Counted from the stretch's first letter, positions 1-11,253 are shown. The stretch is DNA of 64,000 nucleotides from Paraburkholderia sp. HP33-1 (GCF_021390595.1 NZ_JAJEJR010000001.1:2728001-2792000); one strand, 5' to 3'. Notes: generated by a model from the sequence alone, not told the origin. Made by a program: numbers and translations.

Positions 1-66
1 CAGTTCGACGAAGACGACGGGCGGCGGCCGGGGCCATCGGCATCGACAGATGTCGACGAGTTCTGA
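1..66 (+). CDS. 3' end of an unidentified gene, truncated by the window
   Basis: Frame 1 is open from the first base and reads 21 codons to a TGA at 64-66. The tail is acidic and proline/glycine-containing (QFDEDDGRRPGPSAS, then TDVDEF), which would suit a disordered C-terminus. Only the reading frame and codon bias support it, the other two forward frames are also open over this short stretch, and no family can be recognised. It would end facing sodB, with the terminator at 193-218 between them. Confidence 0.3.
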   Translation, partial: QFDEDDGRRPGPSASTDVDEF

Positions 67-184
67 CTCGGACGGCTAGCCACCGGTCAACGCCACTTCG
101 CGTCCGCGCAACGGCAGTTACCAACTGTGACAAACCTCTTTCATAAGCGAGCCTAACACCGATCCTTCGCCTCCAGATCGCCTC

Positions 185-220
185 AAAAAACAGAAAGCCC
201 TCGCACAGGAGGGCTTTCGT
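185..220 (-). terminator. Rho-independent terminator of sodB
   Basis: A 10-bp perfect stem, GAAAGCCCTC (193-202) with GAGGGCTTTC (209-218), has a 6-nt loop. Read on the minus strand it is followed by a run of six T (185-190 is AAAAAA on the plus strand). It lies about 95 bp downstream of the sodB stop codon. Confidence 0.85.
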
Positions 221-313
221 CTCTCGCTACCATCACCGAGCGCAACCACAAGAACCGGTTCGGGCTATCCGAACCACGCGTCAGGTCACGACCTCAGACG
301 GCAACCGGTAATC

Positions 314-892
314 TCAGGCGAAGTTCTTCGCTGCGAAGTCCCAGTTGACGATGTTCCAGTACGCTTCGACGAACTTCGGACGTGCATTGCGATAGTCGAT
401 GTAGTAAGCGTGCTCCCAAACGTCGATCGTCAGCAGTGCCTTTGCGTCGGTGGTGAGCGGCGTGGCGGCGTTGCTCGTCGACACGAGGTCGAGCGAACCA
501 TCCGCCTTCTTCACGAGCCATGCCCAGCCCGAGCCGAACGTGCCGACCGCGGTCTTCGCAAACTCTTCCTTGAACTTGTCGAACGAACCCCACTTCGCAT
601 TGATCGCGTCAGCCAGCGCGCCGCTCGGTGCACCGCCACCTTGCGGCGACAGGCTGTTCCAGAAGAACGTGTGATTCCACACCTGGGCCGAATTGTTGAA
701 GATGCCGCCCGACGACTTCTTGACGATTTCTTCCAGCGACAGGTTCTCGAACTCAGTGCCCTTGATCAGATTGTTCAGGTTGGTCACATAGGTCTGATGA
801 TGCTTGCCGTAGTGAAACTCGAGCGTCTCTTCCGACATGTGCGGTGCGAGCGCGTTTTTCGCGAACGGCAGCGGCGGGAGCGTATGTTCCAT
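314..892 (-). CDS. sodB: Iron superoxide dismutase SodB
   Basis: Converts superoxide to oxygen and hydrogen peroxide in the cytoplasm. The 192-residue product is the normal size for Fe-SOD. The metal ligands are at the expected places: H27 (LEFHYGKHH), H74 (QVWNHTFFW), and D157 and H161 in DVWEHAYY. The start at 892 is chosen because the family begins [10 protein letters not shown] and an AGGAAAG ribosome site lies just upstream; the frame stays open 66 codons further, but that part has no family likeness. It is monocistronic, downstream of and in the same direction as xseA, with its own promoter and terminator. Fe rather than Mn use is inferred from overall likeness to SodB. Confidence 0.96.
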   Translation of the reverse strand: MEHTLPPLPFAKNALAPHMSEETLEFHYGKHHQTYVTNLNNLIKGTEFENLSLEEIVKKSSGGIFNNSAQVWNHTFFWNSLSPQGGGAPSGALADAINAKWGSFDKFKEEFAKTAVGTFGSGWAWLVKKADGSLDLVSTSNAATPLTTDAKALLTIDVWEHAYYIDYRNARPKFVEAYWNIVNWDFAAKNFA

Positions 893-953
893 GGTGCTTT
901 CCTTCTCTGTATCTGTTGTGGGGGAGTCTGCGGATGACGCTATCGAGCACTCG

Positions 954-982
954 ATTGTAGGCGAGTTGGAATAACCCCGCAA
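954..982 (-). promoter_or_regulatory. Predicted sigma-70 promoter of sodB
   Basis: On the minus strand TTGCGG (977-982) and TACAAT (954-959) are separated by 17 bp, about 60 bp upstream of the sodB start. No Fur-type palindrome was noticed around it. Confidence 0.55.
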
Positions 983-1108
983 ACCAACGGCCTTTATGTC
1001 CGGCATGACAAACATGCCGTGCGCAAGGCCTTCGGAAGGGGTGCGCATGGCGCGTGCCTGCACCGTCGGAAGACCGGAAATGAGCACCATCCGGCCTCCG
1101 GCGAAACA

Positions 1109-2488
1109 TCAGAAACCGTCCGTCAGACGCGCCTGCACGTCGGCGAGCGCGACGTCAGCCGAGCCTTCTGCGAGATGCATCGTCAAACGACGACCGGGTT
1201 TCAGCGACGACGGCGTGCGAATCGCCTGACCGCTTTGCGCATCGAGCACGGCCGCATAACCGCGCTCGAGCGTGCGCTGTGGACTCAGCACTTCGAGTCG
1301 CGCGCCAAGCATGTCGATGCGCGCGACCTGACGTTCATGCTGGCGCGATAGCGCCGCATCCAGACGCTGCGCCAGCATGTTGACGCGCGCGCGCTCGGCC
1401 GCGAGATCCGGCCGCCAGCGTTGCCAGCGCATCTGCAGCAGCGAAAATCGCGCGCGAGCATCGCGCACCGGCCGCGCGCCTGCCGACGCGAGCCGCACGC
1501 GCAACTGCTGCAGATGCGTGCCCTGCCGCGCGAGCCGCTCGGCCGGCGACACGAGCCGGCGCGCCAGCCAGTCGAGCTGCTGCGCGCGCCGCTCCATCAT
1601 GCGGCCGAACGCGCGTGCGAACGTCGCGTGCCGCTGATCGAGTTCGCGCAACAGCATGACGCGCTGCGGGCTCACGAGTTCAGCAGCACCAGTCGGAGTG
1701 GGCGCGCGAACGTCGGCGGCGAAATCGGCAATCGTGAAATCGGTTTCGTGACCGACGCCACTCACCACGGGAATGACACTTTCCGCAATCGCACGCGCGA
1801 GCACTTCTTCGTTGAAAGCCCACAGGTCTTCGATCGACCCGCCGCCGCGACACACGATCAGCACGTCGACCTCGCGGCGCGCGCCGGCCGTCTCGACCAT
1901 CGCGGCGAGCTTCGCGCTCACGCCCACACCCTGCACCGGCGCCGGATAAACGATCACCGGAATATGCGGCGCGCGGCGCGAAAGCGTCGTCAGCACGTCG
2001 CGCAACGCGGCCGCCTGCAATGACGTGACGATACCGATCGCGCGCGGATGCGTCGGTAGCGCGCGCTTGCGCTCGGCGGCGAACAGGCCCTCGGCCTCGA
2101 GCTGCGCCTTCAGGCGCAGAAACGCTTCGTACAGCCGCCCCTGACCGGTGCGGCGCACCGCTTCGACATTCAGCTGCAGTTCACCGCGCGGCTCGTACAT
2201 CGTGACGAGCGCGCGCACCTCGATCCGATCGCCTTCGCGCGGCATGAATTCGGCGTACTGCGCGCGACCGCGGAACATCACGCAGCGCATCTGCGCCTGC
2301 GCGTCCTTGATCGAGAAATACCAGTGGCCACTCGCGGCGCGCGTGAAATTCGACACTTCACCAGCGACCCAGACGAGCGGAAACGAGCGCTCGAGCATCG
2401 CGCCGATTGCGCGATTGAGCGCGGAGACAGGAACGACGACCTCACCGCCTGGTGTGGCCGCCGAAGCAAAAGGATTTTCGGGATTCAT
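1109..2488 (-). CDS. xseA: Exodeoxyribonuclease VII large subunit XseA
   Basis: Catalytic subunit of exonuclease VII, which degrades single-stranded DNA in repair, working with XseB (not in this window). The 459-residue product has the N-terminal OB-fold (residues about 13-110, including [20 protein letters not shown]), then the nuclease domain with [15 protein letters not shown] and [22 protein letters not shown], then a long arginine-rich helical region. The start MNPENPF at 2488 fits the usual 450-460 residues. An upstream GTG at 2578 would add 30 residues without family likeness, and neither start has a strong ribosome site. Transcribed away from lpxK and towards sodB. Confidence 0.94.
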   Translation of the reverse strand: MNPENPFASAATPGGEVVVPVSALNRAIGAMLERSFPLVWVAGEVSNFTRAASGHWYFSIKDAQAQMRCVMFRGRAQYAEFMPREGDRIEVRALVTMYEPRGELQLNVEAVRRTGQGRLYEAFLRLKAQLEAEGLFAAERKRALPTHPRAIGIVTSLQAAALRDVLTTLSRRAPHIPVIVYPAPVQGVGVSAKLAAMVETAGARREVDVLIVCRGGGSIEDLWAFNEEVLARAIAESVIPVVSGVGHETDFTIADFAADVRAPTPTGAAELVSPQRVMLLRELDQRHATFARAFGRMMERRAQQLDWLARRLVSPAERLARQGTHLQQLRVRLASAGARPVRDARARFSLLQMRWQRWRPDLAAERARVNMLAQRLDAALSRQHERQVARIDMLGARLEVLSPQRTLERGYAAVLDAQSGQAIRTPSSLKPGRRLTMHLAEGSADVALADVQARLTDGF

Positions 2489-3034
2489 GCGAGGAATAAG
2501 TAGGACTGGCCGGACAGACGATAGACCGCGCGGCCAGTGGCGTCCAGCCGGAATCGCAGGATTGTTAAAAGTGTCCACATGGCGGGAACCGCCTGACGAA
2601 TTCCGCCAGGACGCTCGCCAACGCCATTGAATTTGAAGCAGACCATTGATTTATATGGCTTTTACATCTTCATAACGAGCTGGCACTCCGATCCAAACGG
2701 CGCGCAATGGGCCTTCCGGCCCGTCGGATGGGAGGTTCTCCACAAAGTTATCCACAGACTGTGGGCAACCGCACATTGCGTACCCACGCGCGCGTCAGGC
2801 CCCAAGTGACTTGCCGGGCGGCACGCCAGCGCGCTAGAGTGGCGGGTTCGACGACATGTCGATCGCGCAGCGCGGCCGAGCGTTTGCCGGCCCGGGCGAA
2901 CATGCGCGGGCCCTTTCGCCGCGCCGCCTTCGCCTCATTTTTCGACCGTATTCGAATTCGATTGTCCGGAGAACCGCGTTGATGTTGATCCCGCGTAGTG
3001 CGTACGGCGCGCAGTGTGTGCCCGCAATCCGCCC
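2489..3034. other. 546-bp intergenic region between divergent xseA and lpxK
   Basis: No convincing gene. The part at 2627-2760 is visibly more AT-rich than its surroundings and contains a consensus DnaA box in an inverted pair (2747-2769). The promoters of xseA and lpxK must lie here but could not be placed. The short open frames here have no family features or ribosome sites. Confidence 0.5.
2747..2769. promoter_or_regulatory. Consensus DnaA box in an imperfect inverted repeat
   Basis: TTATCCACA at 2748-2756 is the strict DnaA-box consensus. It is part of GTTATCCACAG (2747-2757), which pairs with CTGTGGGCAAC (2759-2769) with two mismatches; TCCACAAAG lies just to the left. One box pair without an AT-rich unwinding element or dnaA/dnaN neighbours is not an origin; DnaA-regulated transcription or DnaA titration are possible roles. 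Confidence 0.45.
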
Positions 3035-4051
3035 ATGAGCGAACTCAGCGACCGTCTCGAAGCGCGCCTCGCGCGCGAATGGCAGCAACGTGGACCGCTC
3101 GCATGGGCGCTGACGCCGCTCGCCTGCGTGTTCGGCGCAATCGCGGCCGCGCGCCGCGCGGCGTTCTCGCTCGGCTGGCTGAAGTCGGTGCGAGTCGGCG
3201 TGCCGGTCGTCGTCGTCGGCAACGTGACGGTCGGTGGCACCGGTAAGACGCCGACTGTCATCGCGCTCGTCGAAGCATTGCGCGCCGCGGGCTTCACGCC
3301 CGGCATCGTGTCGCGCGGCTATGGCGCGCGCGTGAGCACGCCGACCCAGGTCACGCCGGGTTCGTCGGCGCGCGTAGGTGGAGATGAACCCTTGCTGATC
3401 GCGCGCCGCACCGGTGCACCCGTGTGGGTCTGTCCGGATCGCGTCGCCGCCGCCCAGGCGCTGTGCGCCTCGCAACGCGACGTCGACGTGATCGTCAGCG
3501 ACGACGGCCTGCAGCACTATCGCCTCGCGCGCGACGTCGAACTCGTCGTGTTCGATCACCGCCTCGGCGGCAACGGTTTCCTGCTGCCGGCCGGGCCGCT
3601 GCGCGAACCGCTGTCGCGCCGCCGCGACGCAACGCTGATCAACGATCCGTACGCGCGCACGCTGCCTGCGTGGCCGAACACGTTCGCACTGCAGCTCGCG
3701 CCCGCCGACGCGTGGCATCTCGACAACCCCGCGCTGCGTCGCCCGCTCGCGCAATTCACCGGTCAGCGCGTACTGGCCGCGGCCGGCATCGGCGCGCCGG
3801 AGCGCTTTTTCGCGACGCTGCGCGCGGCCGGCCTCGCGCCCGCGACGCGCGCGCTACCCGATCACTACGCATTCGAACGCAATCCGTTCACTGACGTCGA
3901 CGCTGACGCGATCCTGATTACGGAAAAGGATGCGGTAAAATTGGGGTCCTGGCACGACGCGCGCATCTGGGTAGTCCCGGTCGAAGCCGCGCTCGATCAT
4001 CGCCTCACTGCATTAGTTGTGGAGAAAGTCCGTGGACGCTCGCCTGCTTGA
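3035..4051 (+). CDS. lpxK: Tetraacyldisaccharide 4'-kinase LpxK
   Basis: Phosphorylates the 4' position of the lipid A disaccharide precursor at the inner membrane. The 338-residue product has an N-terminal hydrophobic helix (about 20-50), the P-loop-like [12 protein letters not shown] at about residues 60-71, SRGYGAR, and [19 protein letters not shown]. The start at 3035 (MSELSDRLE) matches the family; a GTG at 3014 is possible. The next gene starts inside its last 20 bases, so translation is probably coupled. It heads an outer-membrane lipopolysaccharide cluster with ycaR, kdsB and adk. Confidence 0.95.
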   Translation: MSELSDRLEARLAREWQQRGPLAWALTPLACVFGAIAAARRAAFSLGWLKSVRVGVPVVVVGNVTVGGTGKTPTVIALVEALRAAGFTPGIVSRGYGARVSTPTQVTPGSSARVGGDEPLLIARRTGAPVWVCPDRVAAAQALCASQRDVDVIVSDDGLQHYRLARDVELVVFDHRLGGNGFLLPAGPLREPLSRRRDATLINDPYARTLPAWPNTFALQLAPADAWHLDNPALRRPLAQFTGQRVLAAAGIGAPERFFATLRAAGLAPATRALPDHYAFERNPFTDVDADAILITEKDAVKLGSWHDARIWVVPVEAALDHRLTALVVEKVRGRSPA

Positions 4052-4235
4052 AATCCTCGTCTGCCCGATCTGCAAGGGCCCGCTCAGCTACGACCGCGCC
4101 GCGCAGGAACTGATCTGCAACGCAGACAAGCTCGCCTATCCGATCCGCGACGGCATTCCCGTGATGCTGGTCGACGAGGCGCGGCAGACGGTCGAAGGCA
4201 CGCCGGTCGATCTGAATCCCGGCTCGGTCGCCTGA
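4032..4235 (+). CDS. YcaR/Trm112-like small protein (UPF0434 family)
   Basis: A 67-residue protein of the Trm112/YcaR type, found beside lpxK and kdsB in many proteobacteria. It begins [18 protein letters not shown], with a CPIC cysteine pair, and ends with the family segment [17 protein letters not shown]. The GTG start at 4032 follows a GGAG ribosome site (about 4020-4024). It overlaps lpxK by 20 bp. The biochemical role is not established; the context suggests a link to lipopolysaccharide synthesis or RNA/protein methyltransferase activation. A second cysteine pair is not seen, so zinc binding is uncertain. Confidence 0.9.
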   Translation: MDARLLEILVCPICKGPLSYDRAAQELICNADKLAYPIRDGIPVMLVDEARQTVEGTPVDLNPGSVA

Positions 4236-4434
4236 CGCACAGCGACGGCTCCACCGCGAGTCGCCGCGCTGCCTCGCGCGCGGTCCAGGGCGGGCGCCAA
4301 TACCAGTGTCCCCCCGCATTCGCTCCATAATTGATCCGCAGCCTTTTTCATCGCTCCGGCTAAAGTCTGACTCCGCGTGCGCGTCGCGCGCGCAGCCTCT
4401 TGCTCCGGTCTAATCGCCGCCCGCCCTTGATTCG

Positions 4435-6106
<1,672 letters not shown>

Positions 6107-6132
6107 GCGATGCCTGCTGTTTGCCTCTGATG

Positions 6133-6160
6133 AAAAACCCGCCCGCGTCGGCGGGTTTTT
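6133..6160 (+). terminator. Rho-independent terminator of adk
   Basis: An 11-bp perfect stem, AAAAACCCGCC (6133-6143) with GGCGGGTTTTT (6150-6160), has a CGCGTC loop and ends in a T run. Confidence 0.9.
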
Positions 6161-6350
6161 CATTTGGCGAGTGCGCAAATCAAACTGCAGTGAGCGATGC
6201 GGATCGCGCAGGAAAATTCGTTAGTTTTCCATAGCGCTCCGCCTACCGCCGCCCTCCTCGCTTTCCGCATCGCAGCACAGCCGCTACAATCGATCGTCGA
6301 AAAATGCTTCGATCGAGTCGCCACTGGACAACCGTAGCAAAGGAGAAGAC

Positions 6351-7109
6351 ATGGATATTCGTGACAACGTGTTCCTGATCACCGGCGGTGCATCGGGACT
6401 CGGCGCCGCCACCGCGCGCCTGCTCGTCGAGAACGGCGGCAAGGTCGTGCTCGCCGACCTGAATCCGGACGCGGGCGAAGCGCTCGCGAAGGAGCTCGGC
6501 GCCGTGTTCGTCAAATGCGACGTGAGCCGCGAAGAGGATGCGCAGAAGGCTGTCGAAGCCGCCACGAAGCTCGGCACGCTGCGCGGTCTCGTCAATTGCG
6601 CGGGTGTCGCGCCGGCTGCGAAAACCGTCGGCAAGGACGGCGCGCATCCGCTCGATCTGTTCACGCGCACGATCTCGATCAACCTGATCGGCACGTTCAA
6701 CATGATCCGGCTCGCCGCGGTGCAGATGTCGAAGAACGAGCCGAACGCGAACGGCGAGCGCGGCGTGATCATCAACACGGCATCGGTCGCCGCGTACGAC
6801 GGCCAGATCGGCCAGGCGGCCTACTCCGCGTCGAAGGGTGGCATCGTCGGCATGACGCTGCCGATCGCGCGCGACCTGTCGCGCAACGCGATCCGCGTGA
6901 TGACGATCGCCCCCGGCATCTTCGAAACGCCGATGCTGCTCGGCATGCCGCAGGAAGTGCAGGACGCGCTCGGCGCGATGGTGCCGTTCCCGCCGCGCCT
7001 CGGCAAACCGGCCGAATACGCGATGCTCGCCAAGCAGATCTTCGACAATCCGATGCTGAACGGCGAGGTGATCCGGCTGGACGGCGCGATCCGTATGCAG
7101 CCGAAGTAA
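6351..7109 (+). CDS. HSD10-type 3-hydroxyacyl-CoA dehydrogenase (SDR family)
   Basis: A classical short-chain dehydrogenase of 252 residues that closely resembles type II 3-hydroxyacyl-CoA dehydrogenases (HSD10), which oxidise 3-hydroxyacyl-CoA with NAD. It shows the Rossmann motif [11 protein letters not shown] (about residues 11-21), the NCAG motif, serine in [13 protein letters not shown], and the catalytic pair in [16 protein letters not shown] matches the HSD10 substrate region. An AAAGGAG ribosome site precedes ATG 6351. It stands alone between two terminators. The substrate is inferred from overall likeness; fatty-acid or branched-chain acyl-CoA oxidation is likely. Confidence 0.85.
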   Translation: MDIRDNVFLITGGASGLGAATARLLVENGGKVVLADLNPDAGEALAKELGAVFVKCDVSREEDAQKAVEAATKLGTLRGLVNCAGVAPAAKTVGKDGAHPLDLFTRTISINLIGTFNMIRLAAVQMSKNEPNANGERGVIINTASVAAYDGQIGQAAYSASKGGIVGMTLPIARDLSRNAIRVMTIAPGIFETPMLLGMPQEVQDALGAMVPFPPRLGKPAEYAMLAKQIFDNPMLNGEVIRLDGAIRMQPK

Positions 7110-7167
7110 GGATCGCTTAGCGAGATCAGTCGTCCAAGTGTGGTCTCGGCCCACGGACGGCGACAAA

Positions 7168-7204
7168 AAAACGCCTGCACATGCGTGAGATGTGCAGGCG
7201 TTTT
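7168..7204. terminator. Bidirectional terminator between the HSD10-type gene and the SirB1-family gene
   Basis: A 15-bp perfect stem, AAAACGCCTGCACAT (7168-7182) with ATGTGCAGGCGTTTT (7190-7204), is flanked by A on the left and T on the right. It sits between convergent genes. Confidence 0.9.
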
Positions 7205-7234
7205 GCGTTTCATGACGCTTGACGATACGCGCCG

Positions 7235-8077
7235 TTACCCGCCGCCCTCATGCCGCGTGCGCTGGCGCAACTCGTGCAACTGCGACTCGACCACCGTCGC
7301 ATCCTCCGCATCGGGGCGATCGCCGAGATAGCTTTCGAGGTCCTCGAGCGCGGGCCGAAGATAATCGAGCCGCGCATACGCGAAGCCGCGATCGCGCACT
7401 TCCTCGATATTGTCCGGCAGCAAAATGACGAGCCGCTGCTGCACCCCGAGCAGACGCTGCCAGCGCTCGGTTTGCAGATAGATTGCCTTCAGGTTGCGCA
7501 ACATCCGCGCGACGATCTCGCGCCGCGTGGCCGGTTGCAGCAGCATGCGCAGCGCGCGCCCGATCGAATCCCCAGCCGACGCGACGTACGGTTCGAGCAT
7601 CTCGACCATTTGCGCTTCGGACAGGGAATGACCGGTGGTTGGATCGAGCATCACGTCGCCGTCGGGCATCGTCACGCGCAGCAGGAAGTGGCCCGGAAAA
7701 GACACTCCGCGCACCGGAACGCCGAATTGCTCGGCCATCTCCAGGTAGAGCACGGCGAGCGAAATCGGAATGCCGCGGCGACGTTTGAGAACGACATTCA
7801 GGTGACTGTTGTCGGGGTCGTAGTAATCGTTCAGATTGCTCGCGAAACCGAGCTCGCGGAAAAAGAAGCGATTGAGGATGCCGACCTTCTGACGGATGTC
7901 GGCATCGTCGGGCATGCGGCGCCGCAGCCGCACCACCAGCTCGTCGATCTCGGCGAGCACCGACTGCAGGTCGAGGTCGGGATAGGCGTCCTGCGCGATC
8001 GAGAGCGCCGTCTCGGTCAGCGGCAGACTCTCGTCTTCGGCGACGAGCGTGCTGAAATAATCGAGAACCCGCGACAT
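7235..8077 (-). CDS. SirB1-family transglutaminase-like/TPR protein
   Basis: A 280-residue protein of the SirB1 family: a transglutaminase-like N-terminal region (RRRGIPISLAVLYLEMAE, then FPGHFLLRV, with histidine in the usual active-site position) and a C-terminal TPR-like helical part. The family function is unknown; SirB1 was named from Salmonella, and many members sit beside core genes. The start MSRVLDYFSTL at 8077 is chosen over an upstream extension that lies inside the murJ 3' end. It begins 5 bp after the murJ stop codon, so the two genes are very probably co-transcribed. Confidence 0.82.
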   Translation of the reverse strand: MSRVLDYFSTLVAEDESLPLTETALSIAQDAYPDLDLQSVLAEIDELVVRLRRRMPDDADIRQKVGILNRFFFRELGFASNLNDYYDPDNSHLNVVLKRRRGIPISLAVLYLEMAEQFGVPVRGVSFPGHFLLRVTMPDGDVMLDPTTGHSLSEAQMVEMLEPYVASAGDSIGRALRMLLQPATRREIVARMLRNLKAIYLQTERWQRLLGVQQRLVILLPDNIEEVRDRGFAYARLDYLRPALEDLESYLGDRPDAEDATVVESQLHELRQRTRHEGGG

Positions 8078-8082
8078 GGTGA

Positions 8083-9633
8083 TCACTTCACTCGCCTTTT
8101 GAAATACGCGTACTTGAAGCCCATCAGCCAAAGCATACCGAAATATAGCGCGGCGAAGAGAACGAGGCACGCGCCAAGCAACACGATGCGGCTGACCGGC
8201 TGGCTATGCATGCCAATCCAGTCGAAGCTGATCGCGAGCCAGCGCATCACGCCGGCCAGCACGAGGCACGCACCGAACAACTGCCCGAAGAACTTGAGCC
8301 AGCCGCTCGACGGCATATAGATGCCGCGTTTGCGCAGACCAATGAAAAGCAGCAACGCATTGACGCAAGCGCCGAGCCCGACGCTCAGCGTGAGACCCGC
8401 ATGCGCGAACACCGGCACGAACACGTAGTTGCTCAACTGCGTCACAACCAGCACGCCGATCCCGATTTTCACCGGCGTCTTGATGTCCTGCTTCGCGTAG
8501 AAGCCCGGCGCGAGGATTTTGATCAGGATCAGACCGATCAGGCCGACGCCATAGGCAGCGAGCGCGCGGCTCACCATCACGACCGAGTTGCCGTCGAATT
8601 TGCCGTAGTTGAACAGCACGGCCGTCAGAGGCTGCGCGAAGAAGAACAGCGCGATCGCGCTCGGCGCGGCGAGCAGAAACGTCACGCGCAGCCCCCAGTC
8701 GAGCAGCGACGAATACTCGTGCGAATCGGCATCGACGTGCGCCTTCGACAGACTCGGCAGCAGGATCGTACCGAGCGCGACGCCGAGCAACGCGGTCGGA
8801 AACTCCATCAGCCGGTCGGCGTAGTTGATCCACGACACCGCGCCCGGCCCGATGTGCGACGCGATGTTCGTGTTGATGATCAGGCTGATCTGCGCGACCG
8901 ACACCGCGAACATCGCCGGCACCATCTTCCCGAGCACCCGCTTCACGCCGCGATGCGCAAGCGCACCCAGCGGATTCAGGCCGATGCGCGGCACCATGTC
9001 GATCTTCTTGAGGCCCGGCAGCTGCACCACGAACTGCAGCACCCCGCCGACGATCACCGCCCACGCGAGCGCAAAAACCGGCGTTTGCAGGTGCGGCGCG
9101 AGGAACACCGCCGCGAGGATGAACGCGACGTTCAGCAGCACCGGCGCGAACGCGGGCAGCGAGAAGTTCTTGTACGTATTCAGCACGCCCGACGCCAGCG
9201 ACGTCAGCGAGATGAAAATGATGTAGGGGAACATGATGCGCGTCATCGCGACCGCTAGCTGGTACGCGTGACCCTCGTGCGCGAGGCCGGACGCGACCAC
9301 GAACACGACGCCCGAAGCGCCAACCACGCCGATCAGCGACAGCACGGCGAGCGCCCACGCGAGCACGGTCGAGGTCGCGTCGACGAGCGCCTTGGTGGCG
9401 TCGTGGCCTTGCTGGTTCTTGAACTCGGCGAGAATCGGCACGAAGGCCTGGGAGAACGCGCCTTCGGCGGAAATGCGGCGCAGCAGGTTCGGAATGCGAA
9501 AGGCGACGTAGAACGCGTCGGTGTATTGACTGGCGCCGAACGCACGGGCGATCAACGTTTCACGGGCCAGTCCGGTCACGCGCGACAGCAGCGTGAAGCC
9601 GCTGACCGTCAGCAGGGCTCGGAATAGATTCAT
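8083..9633 (-). CDS. murJ: Lipid II flippase MurJ
   Basis: Flips lipid II across the inner membrane for peptidoglycan synthesis. The 516-residue product is built of about 14 hydrophobic helices and begins MNLFRALLTVSGFTLLSRVT, continuing into GLARETLIARAFGAS, the conserved MurJ N-terminus with its essential arginines. ATG at 9633 gives the normal length; the frame upstream is open but arginine-rich and has no likeness to the family. It is divergent from rpsT and followed 5 bp downstream by the SirB1-family gene. The murJ-rpsT neighbourhood is common in beta-proteobacteria. Confidence 0.95.
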   Translation of the reverse strand: MNLFRALLTVSGFTLLSRVTGLARETLIARAFGASQYTDAFYVAFRIPNLLRRISAEGAFSQAFVPILAEFKNQQGHDATKALVDATSTVLAWALAVLSLIGVVGASGVVFVVASGLAHEGHAYQLAVAMTRIMFPYIIFISLTSLASGVLNTYKNFSLPAFAPVLLNVAFILAAVFLAPHLQTPVFALAWAVIVGGVLQFVVQLPGLKKIDMVPRIGLNPLGALAHRGVKRVLGKMVPAMFAVSVAQISLIINTNIASHIGPGAVSWINYADRLMEFPTALLGVALGTILLPSLSKAHVDADSHEYSSLLDWGLRVTFLLAAPSAIALFFFAQPLTAVLFNYGKFDGNSVVMVSRALAAYGVGLIGLILIKILAPGFYAKQDIKTPVKIGIGVLVVTQLSNYVFVPVFAHAGLTLSVGLGACVNALLLFIGLRKRGIYMPSSGWLKFFGQLFGACLVLAGVMRWLAISFDWIGMHSQPVSRIVLLGACLVLFAALYFGMLWLMGFKYAYFKRRVK

Positions 9634-10143
9634 GGGGCGCTTATTATACGGGTCCCGCCAGTGCGGGCGACGAGCCGGAACGCGTTTCGGACCGATTTGC
9701 CGCGCGGACGTTCGCCGCGATCGGGTGGAAAGCGCAAATTTTTGTGCTTTTTTGCGGTCTTCCCCGTTCCGTCGGCACCCTCCGCCGGCGCCCTCGCACC
9801 AGGGCCTGCACACCAGCGCCCACATGACGCCGAGCCGGTCACCGCGGCGGCGTCGCGTGTTTCCGTTGCCACGTGCCTGATTTTGTTGCTATAATCGTCG
9901 GTTTCGAAGCTCGCTCAGTTTTCGAACGGTCTTCGGACTGGATTCTCAGGTTGGCGCAGCGCCGCCTGTCAATGCATCCGGATACCTGAAAACACGGGCC
10001 CGCCTTCGCGTAGTTCGATCGATTTTTTCGACACTTTTGCGCCCTTGGGCAATCGCTTCCAGGGGTTCGGATCGAGAAGCAGCACCTCGCGCCTCTTCAA
10101 TCAAGGCCGGGTACTGGAAACAGGAACAGGATAAGGAACCGTC
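9634..10143. other. 510-bp region between murJ and rpsT
   Basis: No gene is seen. It carries the rpsT promoter (9866-9895) and a long rpsT leader of about 240 nt. The murJ promoter should lie near 9640-9760 but is not clear. Confidence 0.5.
9866..9895 (+). promoter_or_regulatory. Predicted sigma-70 promoter of rpsT
   Basis: TTGCCA (9866-9871) and a perfect TATAAT (9890-9895) are spaced 18 bp apart. Transcription from here would give an untranslated leader of about 240 nt before rpsT. Confidence 0.75.
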
Positions 10144-10422
10144 ATGGCTAACTCCGCACAAGCACGCAAGCGCGCCCGCCAGGCCGCGAAGGCAAACTCG
10201 CACAACTCGGCACTGCGCTCGAAGTTCCGCACGGCTATCAAGGCTGTCCGCAAGGCAATCGACGCAGGCGACCACGCTAAGGCCGCTGAAATCTTCAAGG
10301 CATCGTCGAAAACCATCGACATCATCGCCGACAAGAACATCGTTCACAAGAACAAGGCAGCTCGCAACAAGAGCCGCCTCGCTGCAGCCGTCAAGGGTCT
10401 GCAAGCGCCCGCAGCGCAGTAA
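10144..10422 (+). CDS. rpsT: 30S ribosomal protein S20
   Basis: Binds 16S rRNA in the small ribosomal subunit. The 92-residue, lysine/arginine/alanine-rich product begins [14 protein letters not shown], typical of S20, and ends [17 protein letters not shown]. The ribosome site AAGGA lies just upstream of ATG 10144. It is monocistronic with a strong promoter, a long leader and a terminator at 10472-10495. In Escherichia coli S20 represses its own translation; the long leader could serve the same purpose here, but that is inference. Confidence 0.97.
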   Translation: MANSAQARKRARQAAKANSHNSALRSKFRTAIKAVRKAIDAGDHAKAAEIFKASSKTIDIIADKNIVHKNKAARNKSRLAAAVKGLQAPAAQ

Positions 10423-10471
10423 TTCCGGTCGGCCCGCTTCGGCGGGCTACCTCCTGTTTCCGCTGCACAAG

Positions 10472-10498
10472 AAGCCCGCTTTGGCGGGCTTTTTTGTT
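10472..10498 (+). terminator. Rho-independent terminator of rpsT
   Basis: Stem AAGCCCGC (10472-10479) with GCGGGCTT (10484-10491), a TTTG loop and a following T run. A weaker GCCCGCTTCGGCGGGC hairpin precedes it at about 10432-10447. Confidence 0.88.
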
Positions 10499-10554
10499 TT
10501 TGCCTGTCGGGCGTGGTCGCTCATGCCTTGGCGAATGCTGGATTCGAGCCACAA

Positions 10555-10579
10555 AAAAACCCGCTGCTTGCGGGTTTTT
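10555..10579. terminator. Bidirectional terminator, mainly for the DUF3579 gene
   Basis: Stem AAAAACCCGC (10555-10564) with GCGGGTTTTT (10570-10579), 5-nt loop. It has A tracts on one side and T tracts on the other and lies 32 bp downstream of the minus-strand DUF3579 stop codon. Confidence 0.85.
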
Positions 10580-10610
10580 GCCTTGCCTTTGCCGATCCGG
10601 CCAACTTGCT

Positions 10611-10958
10611 TCAGATCACATGCCGCTTGGCTTGCGGCGGAGGCGCATGCTCGAGATCCAGTTCGCACGCCTCGGTGACGACCAGGTCGTTGTCTTTCGC
10701 AAAGTTCAGAACGAAATCAAAGGCCATCGGCTCGATGTCGCGTAACCGCGAATCGAGAATCACGCACTTGAGGTCGCCGATCATGGTCGGCCGCACGTAC
10801 AGCGAGTATTGCATATAAGCGTTCGGCCCCTTCCTCACGCCGGGCCCGAACGACGACATGACGCCCGCAAGCCGCTCCGACCAGTCGCTCGGCCGAAACT
10901 TTTTTCCGGTCGACGTAATGCCCTGAATGAAATATTCGATTGGAGCTGCTTCGGCCAT
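10611..10958 (-). CDS. DUF3579 family protein
   Basis: A 115-residue protein that I recognise as the DUF3579 type, found beside argF in beta-proteobacteria. It starts MAEAAPIEYFIQGITSTGKK, has the core FRPSDWSERL and RPTMIGDLKCVILD, and ends in a short proline/lysine tail. No catalytic motif or membrane segment is visible, and no function is known. The start at 10958 is chosen because family likeness begins there, though no strong ribosome site is present. It is divergent from argF; the frame continues upstream through non-coding sequence. Confidence 0.8.
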   Translation of the reverse strand: MAEAAPIEYFIQGITSTGKKFRPSDWSERLAGVMSSFGPGVRKGPNAYMQYSLYVRPTMIGDLKCVILDSRLRDIEPMAFDFVLNFAKDNDLVVTEACELDLEHAPPPQAKRHVI

Positions 10959-11253
10959 GTAGGAATACCTGTGTGACTGCCCAGCGCAATGACGGCCAAC
11001 TGTCGACGCCAGTTGTGCGCCCGAATTCGCCACAAGCGACATGCACGGCAACCGCTTGCAGCCACCTGCAACGCACGTGGGACCTGGCGCTGACGCAACA
11101 ATGACGAACCGCACCTCGAGAACCGCTGCGGCGAACCGGCTGAACCGCTCTGGCGCCGCCATAACGGCCACGCCGTGACAGGCTTTCCGCGCCACGCGAG
11201 CCGCGTTTCTTCATGCGAAACGCAGGCCTGCTGGGCTTTGGGATAACCCGTAG

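Noticed and set aside
2748..2756. Replication origin
   Set aside because: Only one DnaA-box pair, with no cluster of boxes, no AT-rich unwinding element and no dnaA, dnaN or parAB nearby.
2627..2809. 60-codon open frame in the xseA-lpxK gap
   Set aside because: No ribosome site, no family likeness, and it runs through the DnaA-box region.
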